Shown in pieces: positions 61,401-64,000 of a stretch of DNA of 64,000 nucleotides (position 1 is the stretch's first letter; each line of letters opens with the position of its first letter). Position numbers and translations under genes: made by a program. Source of the DNA: Microvirga flavescens (GTDB lineage: Bacteria; Pseudomonadota; Alphaproteobacteria; Rhizobiales; Beijerinckiaceae); contig NZ_QMKH01000006.1 in NCBI RefSeq assembly GCF_003290125.1, forward strand, positions 167,086 to 231,085. Reading direction: 5' to 3'. Under the pieces are notes generated by a model, which did no database searches, was not told where the DNA came from, and worked only from the letters and a program-made list of their open reading frames with translations.

Positions 61401-64000
61401 GCGGCGCCAACTCGCTCGACGGCGGGGCGGGCAACGACACGCTGGTGGGCAACGGCGGCAACGACACCTTCGAGGGTGGGCTTGGCGCGGACAGCATGGT
61501 CGGCGGCACGGGCAACGACACCTACTACGTGGACGATGCCGGCGACAGCATCACGGATGCGGGCGGTCGCGACAAGGTGGTCACGACGATCAGCTACACG
61601 CTGGGAGCGGGTCTTGAGGATGCCGAGGTTCGCTCGAGCGTGGCGGCGGGCACGCGCGTCGATCTGACCGGCAACGGCTCGGACAACGTGCTGACGGGCC
61701 ATGGCGGCGCGAACTCGCTCGACGGCGGCTCAGGAGCCGACACGCTCATCGGCGGCGGCGGTAACGACACCTTCGAGGGCGGCCTTGGCGCGGACAGCAT
61801 GGTCGGCGGCACAGGCAACGATATCTACTATATCGATCATTTTGGTGACACGATCACGGATGCGGGCGGCCACGACAAGGTGATCGCGTCGCGTGACTAC
61901 ACGCTGGGAACGGGTCTTGAGGACGCCGAGGTTCGCTCGAGCGTGGCGGCGGGGACGCGCGTCGACCTGACCGGCAACGGCTCGGACAACGTGCTGACGG
62001 GCCATGGCGGCGCGAACTCGCTCGACGGCGGCTCAGGAGCCGACACGCTCATCGGCAACGGCGGCAACGACACCTTCGAGGGTGGGCTTGGCGCGGACAG
62101 CATGGTCGGCGGCACGGGCAACGACACCTACTATGTGGACGATGCGGGCGACACGATCACGGATGCCGGCGGCCGCGACAAGGTGGTCACGACGATCAGC
62201 TACACGCTGGCGGCGGGCCTCGAGGATGCCGAGGTGCGCTCGAGCGTGGCGGCGGGCACGCGCGTCGATCTGACCGGCAACGGCTCGGACAACGTGCTGA
62301 CGGGGCATGCCGGAGCGAACTCGCTGGACGGCGGGGTGGGCAACGACACGCTCATCGGCAACGGCGGCAACGACACCTTCGAGGGTGGGCTCGGTGCCGA
62401 CAGCATGGTCGGCGGCACGGGCAACGACACCTACTATGTGGACGATGCGGGCGACACGATCACGGATGCCGGCGGCCGCGACAAGGTGGTCACGACGATC
62501 AGCTACACGCTGGCGGCGGGCCTCGAGGACGCCGAGGTTCGCTCGAGCGTGGCGGCGGGGACGCGCGTCGACCTGACCGGCAACGGCTCGGACAACGTGC
62601 TGACGGGCCATGCCGGAGCGAACTCGCTGGACGGCGGGGTGGGCAACGACACGCTCATCGGCAACGGCGGCAACGACGCCTTCGAGGGTGGGCTCGGTGC
62701 CGACAGCATGGTCGGCGGCACGGGCAACGACACCTACTATGTGGACGATGCGGGCGACACGATCACGGATGCCGGCGGCCGCGACAAGGTGGTCACGACG
62801 ATCAGCTACACGCTGGCGGCGGGCCTCGAGGATGCCGAGGTGCGTTCGAGCGTGGCGGCGGGCACGCGCGTCGATCTGACCGGCAACGGCTCGGACAACG
62901 TGCTGACGGGGCATGCCGGAGCGAACTCGCTGGACGGCGGGGTGGGCAACGACACGCTCATCGGCAACGGCGGCAACGACACCTTCGAGGGTGGGCTTGG
63001 TGCCGACAGCATGGTCGGCGGCACGGGCAACGACACCTACTATGTGGACGATGCGGGCGACACGATCACGGATGCCGGCGGCCGCGACAAGGTGGTCACG
63101 ACGATCAGCTACACGCTGGCGGCGGGCCTCGAGGACGCCGAGGTGCGCTCGAGCGTGGCGGCGGGCACGCGCGTCGACCTGACCGGCAACGGCTCGGACA
63201 ACGTGCTGACGGGCCATGGCGGCGCGAACTCGCTCGACGGCGGCTCAGGAGCCGACACGCTCATCGGCAATGGCGGCAACGACACTTTCGAGGGTGGGCT
63301 TGGTGCCGACAGCATGGTCGGCGGCACGGGCAACGACACCTACTATGTGGACGATGCGGGCGACACGATCACGGATGCCGGCGGCCGCGACAAGGTGGTC
63401 ACGACGATCAGCTACACGCTGGCGGCGGGCCTCGAGGACGCCGAGGTGCGCTCGAGCGTGGCGGCGGGGACGCGCGTCGACCTGACCGGCAACGGCTCGG
63501 ACAACGTGCTGACGGGCCATGCCGGAGCGAACTCGCTGGACGGCGGGGTGGGCAACGACACGCTCATCGGCAACGGCGGCAACGACACTTTCGAGGGTGG
63601 GCTCGGTGCCGACAGCATGGTCGGCGGCACGGGCAACGACACCTACTATGTGGACGATGCGGGCGACACGATCACGGATGCCGGCGGCCGCGACAAGGTG
63701 GTCACGACGATCAGCTACACGCTGGCGGCGGGCCTCGAGGATGCCGAGGTGCGCTCGAGCGTGGCGGCGGGCACGCGCGTCGATCTGACCGGCAACGGCT
63801 TGGACAACGTGCTGACAGGCCATGCGGGCGCCAACTCGCTGGACGGCGGCTCAGGGGCCGACACGCTCATCGGCGGCGGCGGTAACGACACCTTCGAGGG
63901 CGGCCTTGGCGCGGACAGCATGGTCGGCGGCACGGGCAACGACATCTACTACGTTGACGATGCGGGCGACACGATCACCGATGCGGGCGGTCGCGATAAG
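58478..64000 (+). CDS. Giant RTX-type calcium-binding secreted protein (3' end outside window)
   Basis: Open without a stop from the ATG at 58478 to the window end, at least 1841 residues. GGAGAG at 58468-58473 precedes the ATG. There is no Sec signal peptide, as expected for type I secretion with a C-terminal signal not yet reached. Residues 1 to about 400 are a beta-rich domain with propeller-like repeats (for example MVVWQDRRSDG, FVVGWNQE, FLVTWSSGG, FTITWTNAQ). From about residue 410 come glycine-rich nonapeptides (GGGGSDRLSGYEGNDSLEGG), and from about residue 874 a 101-residue unit is repeated to the end. Likely an adhesin or surface-layer-like protein; toxin activity is not indicated. 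Confidence 0.85.
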   Translation, partial: MASGPTRWNLEAQISSDQGLNNSAMAVASDGTTMVVWQDRRSDGTVVNFARLVSFDGELIRQFEVAPPGGIGGYVQGGASVSVLANGNFVVGWNQETFFGDTNIVSQVYTTAGDVVLTNPGVVSYQTGYDHDVSVFGNPAPAWANGDEGYRAVWERGGSIYTRGFHKDGYGLTDYEYVLVAPSANGTVSKPTGIYLSDGTGLVAYRYETVTTWPGQDPVVTYGIAFKYASGSTGIVGVSSGDDAVLDYSLIAMPNNGFLVTWSSGGINTPYSTRSQYYDATGVKSGGEIVLSTGVPVYAVKTAQLPTGVTVYTWVETTASGALLKARLYSNATPIASEFVVGTAVPATYGGLINPEIISHNDGRFTITWTNAQNSSGGPIRGQTYDTRPSTGWEWNGGINADSYVGTIGSDTLRGGGGSDRLSGYEGNDSLEGGDLHDTLKGGSGDDTLNGGEGNDVLNGGAGNDFASYANASSGVSVDLNNPNGYNSGEARGDSYQSIEGVIGSSGDDTISGTANAETFVGGDGNDVLDGRGGSDTLNGGAGNDTYYVDDAGDKIFDTSGSDKIFTSIDWTLQAGLENLAAVDRAATTPLVLTGNGVGNIITGNAGANKLDGGGGDDTLDGGAGADQLIGGAGDDWADYSSAAQGVVVSLLNFIAQTGDAAGDTFDSIENLRGSAFDDTLIGNDANNTIEGGLGDDALYGGGGADVLNGGGGWNLVTYQFSTAGSGITLNLKTGGHTGEAAGDQFININAFVGTTWSDTFIGSDGYDEFYGYNGNDSLSGGKGSDYLRGDDGNDTLVGGSGADTLNGSSNYDGTDDTGFDWASYADAEASVTAYLEASLQDQATGDAAGDVYIGIEGLIGSNFGDKLYGFSKKASFLDGGAGNDSLYGGTGDDTLEGGLGADSMVGGTGNDTYYVDDAGDTVSDIGGAKDKVITTISYTLAAGLEDAEVRSSVATATQVNLGGNGLNNVLTGHGGANSLDGGAGNDTLVGNGGNDTFEGGLGADSMVGGTGNDTYYVDDAGDSITDAGGRDKVVTTISYTLGAGLEDAEVRSSVAAGTRVDLTGNGSDNVLTGHGGANSLDGGSGADTLIGGGGNDTFEGGLGADSMVGGTGNDIYYIDHFGDTITDAGGHDKVIASRDYTLGTGLEDAEVRSSVAAGTRVDLTGNGSDNVLTGHGGANSLDGGSGADTLIGNGGNDTFEGGLGADSMVGGTGNDTYYVDDAGDTITDAGGRDKVVTTISYTLAAGLEDAEVRSSVAAGTRVDLTGNGSDNVLTGHAGANSLDGGVGNDTLIGNGGNDTFEGGLGADSMVGGTGNDTYYVDDAGDTITDAGGRDKVVTTISYTLAAGLEDAEVRSSVAAGTRVDLTGNGSDNVLTGHAGANSLDGGVGNDTLIGNGGNDAFEGGLGADSMVGGTGNDTYYVDDAGDTITDAGGRDKVVTTISYTLAAGLEDAEVRSSVAAGTRVDLTGNGSDNVLTGHAGANSLDGGVGNDTLIGNGGNDTFEGGLGADSMVGGTGNDTYYVDDAGDTITDAGGRDKVVTTISYTLAAGLEDAEVRSSVAAGTRVDLTGNGSDNVLTGHGGANSLDGGSGADTLIGNGGNDTFEGGLGADSMVGGTGNDTYYVDDAGDTITDAGGRDKVVTTISYTLAAGLEDAEVRSSVAAGTRVDLTGNGSDNVLTGHAGANSLDGGVGNDTLIGNGGNDTFEGGLGADSMVGGTGNDTYYVDDAGDTITDAGGRDKVVTTISYTLAAGLEDAEVRSSVAAGTRVDLTGNGLDNVLTGHAGANSLDGGSGADTLIGGGGNDTFEGGLGADSMVGGTGNDIYYVDDAGDTITDAGGRDK
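61101..64000 (+). repeat. Tandem 303-bp repeat array within the RTX gene
   Basis: Ten copies of the anchor GADSMVGGTGND occur; the GAC of its Asp-Ser is at 61184, 61490, 61793, 62096, 62399, 62702, 63005, 63308, 63611 and 63914. The spacing is 306 once and then 303 every time. Later units are almost identical at DNA level and come in two variants, one with HGGANSLDGGSGAD and one with HAGANSLDGGVGND, mixed along the array. The array continues past the window. Confidence 0.95.

Noticed and set aside
62033..63217. A 394-codon - strand ORF with perfect internal repeats
   Set aside because: It exists only because the RTX repeat is 303 bp (a multiple of three) and lacks stops in that frame. It is a shadow of the repeat array.

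Overview
The window is a 64 kb piece of a GC-rich alphaproteobacterial chromosome. The gene order (clpX-lon-hupB-tRNA, a full 14-gene nuo operon, birA-rnj-mce-proS-lolCD-dnaE, then rpsB-tsf-pyrH-frr-uppS-cdsA-dxr-rseP-bamA-lpxD-fabZ-lpxA-lpxI-lpxB-gltA) is typical of Hyphomicrobiales (Rhizobiales). A GAAC/GTTC-N7 direct-repeat LexA box and a CtrA-type TTAA-N7-TTAACC site fit that class. A Methylobacteriaceae/Microvirga-like or Bosea-like host is my guess; nothing here fixes the genus.

Layout. 1-3.9 kb: proteostasis and nucleoid genes (clpX 3' end, lon, hupB) followed by tRNA-Val. 4.0-7.1 kb: an accessory patch holding two unannotated paralogous ~44-residue membrane proteins (the first with a CtrA-type box), a possible autotransporter remnant, a decayed tRNA-Asp copy with an intact promoter, an acyltransferase-3 gene, and the intact tRNA-Asp. 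7.6-22.9 kb: nuoA-N in canonical order, interrupted by a two-helix membrane protein between nuoD and nuoE and a DUF2569-like protein between nuoF and nuoG. 22.9-30.0 kb: biotin ligase, RNase J, methylmalonyl-CoA epimerase, a DUF1467-like protein, ProRS and the LolCD lipoprotein exporter. 30.0-31.0 kb: a small accessory interval with a reverse-strand nuclease-like DUF6998-type gene and a 33-residue membrane peptide under a LexA box. 31.0-36.3 kb: dnaE and an ABC-2 exporter pair. 36.5-51.4 kb: a translation, envelope and lipid A supercluster. 51.4-58.2 kb: a secreted protein of unknown function, gltA, gltX, comEC and lexA. 58.5 kb to the end: a very large RTX-type secreted protein, open to the window edge, with a near-identical 303-bp repeat array.

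How the genes work together. nuoA-N builds complex I. uppS, cdsA, dxr, rseP, bamA, lpxD, fabZ, lpxA, lpxI and lpxB supply isoprenoid carrier, phospholipid precursors, outer-membrane assembly and lipid A, with lolCD for lipoproteins. LexA is encoded at 57.5-58.1 kb and has one matching site at its own promoter and one in front of the 33-residue peptide, so part of an SOS circuit is visible.

Most notable points: the LexA-boxed micro-membrane peptide (compare Caulobacter SidA), the CtrA-boxed paralogous micropeptides, the tRNA-Asp duplication and decay around an acyltransferase gene, a palindromic repeat read in frame at the start of lpxB, and the homogenised RTX repeat array.
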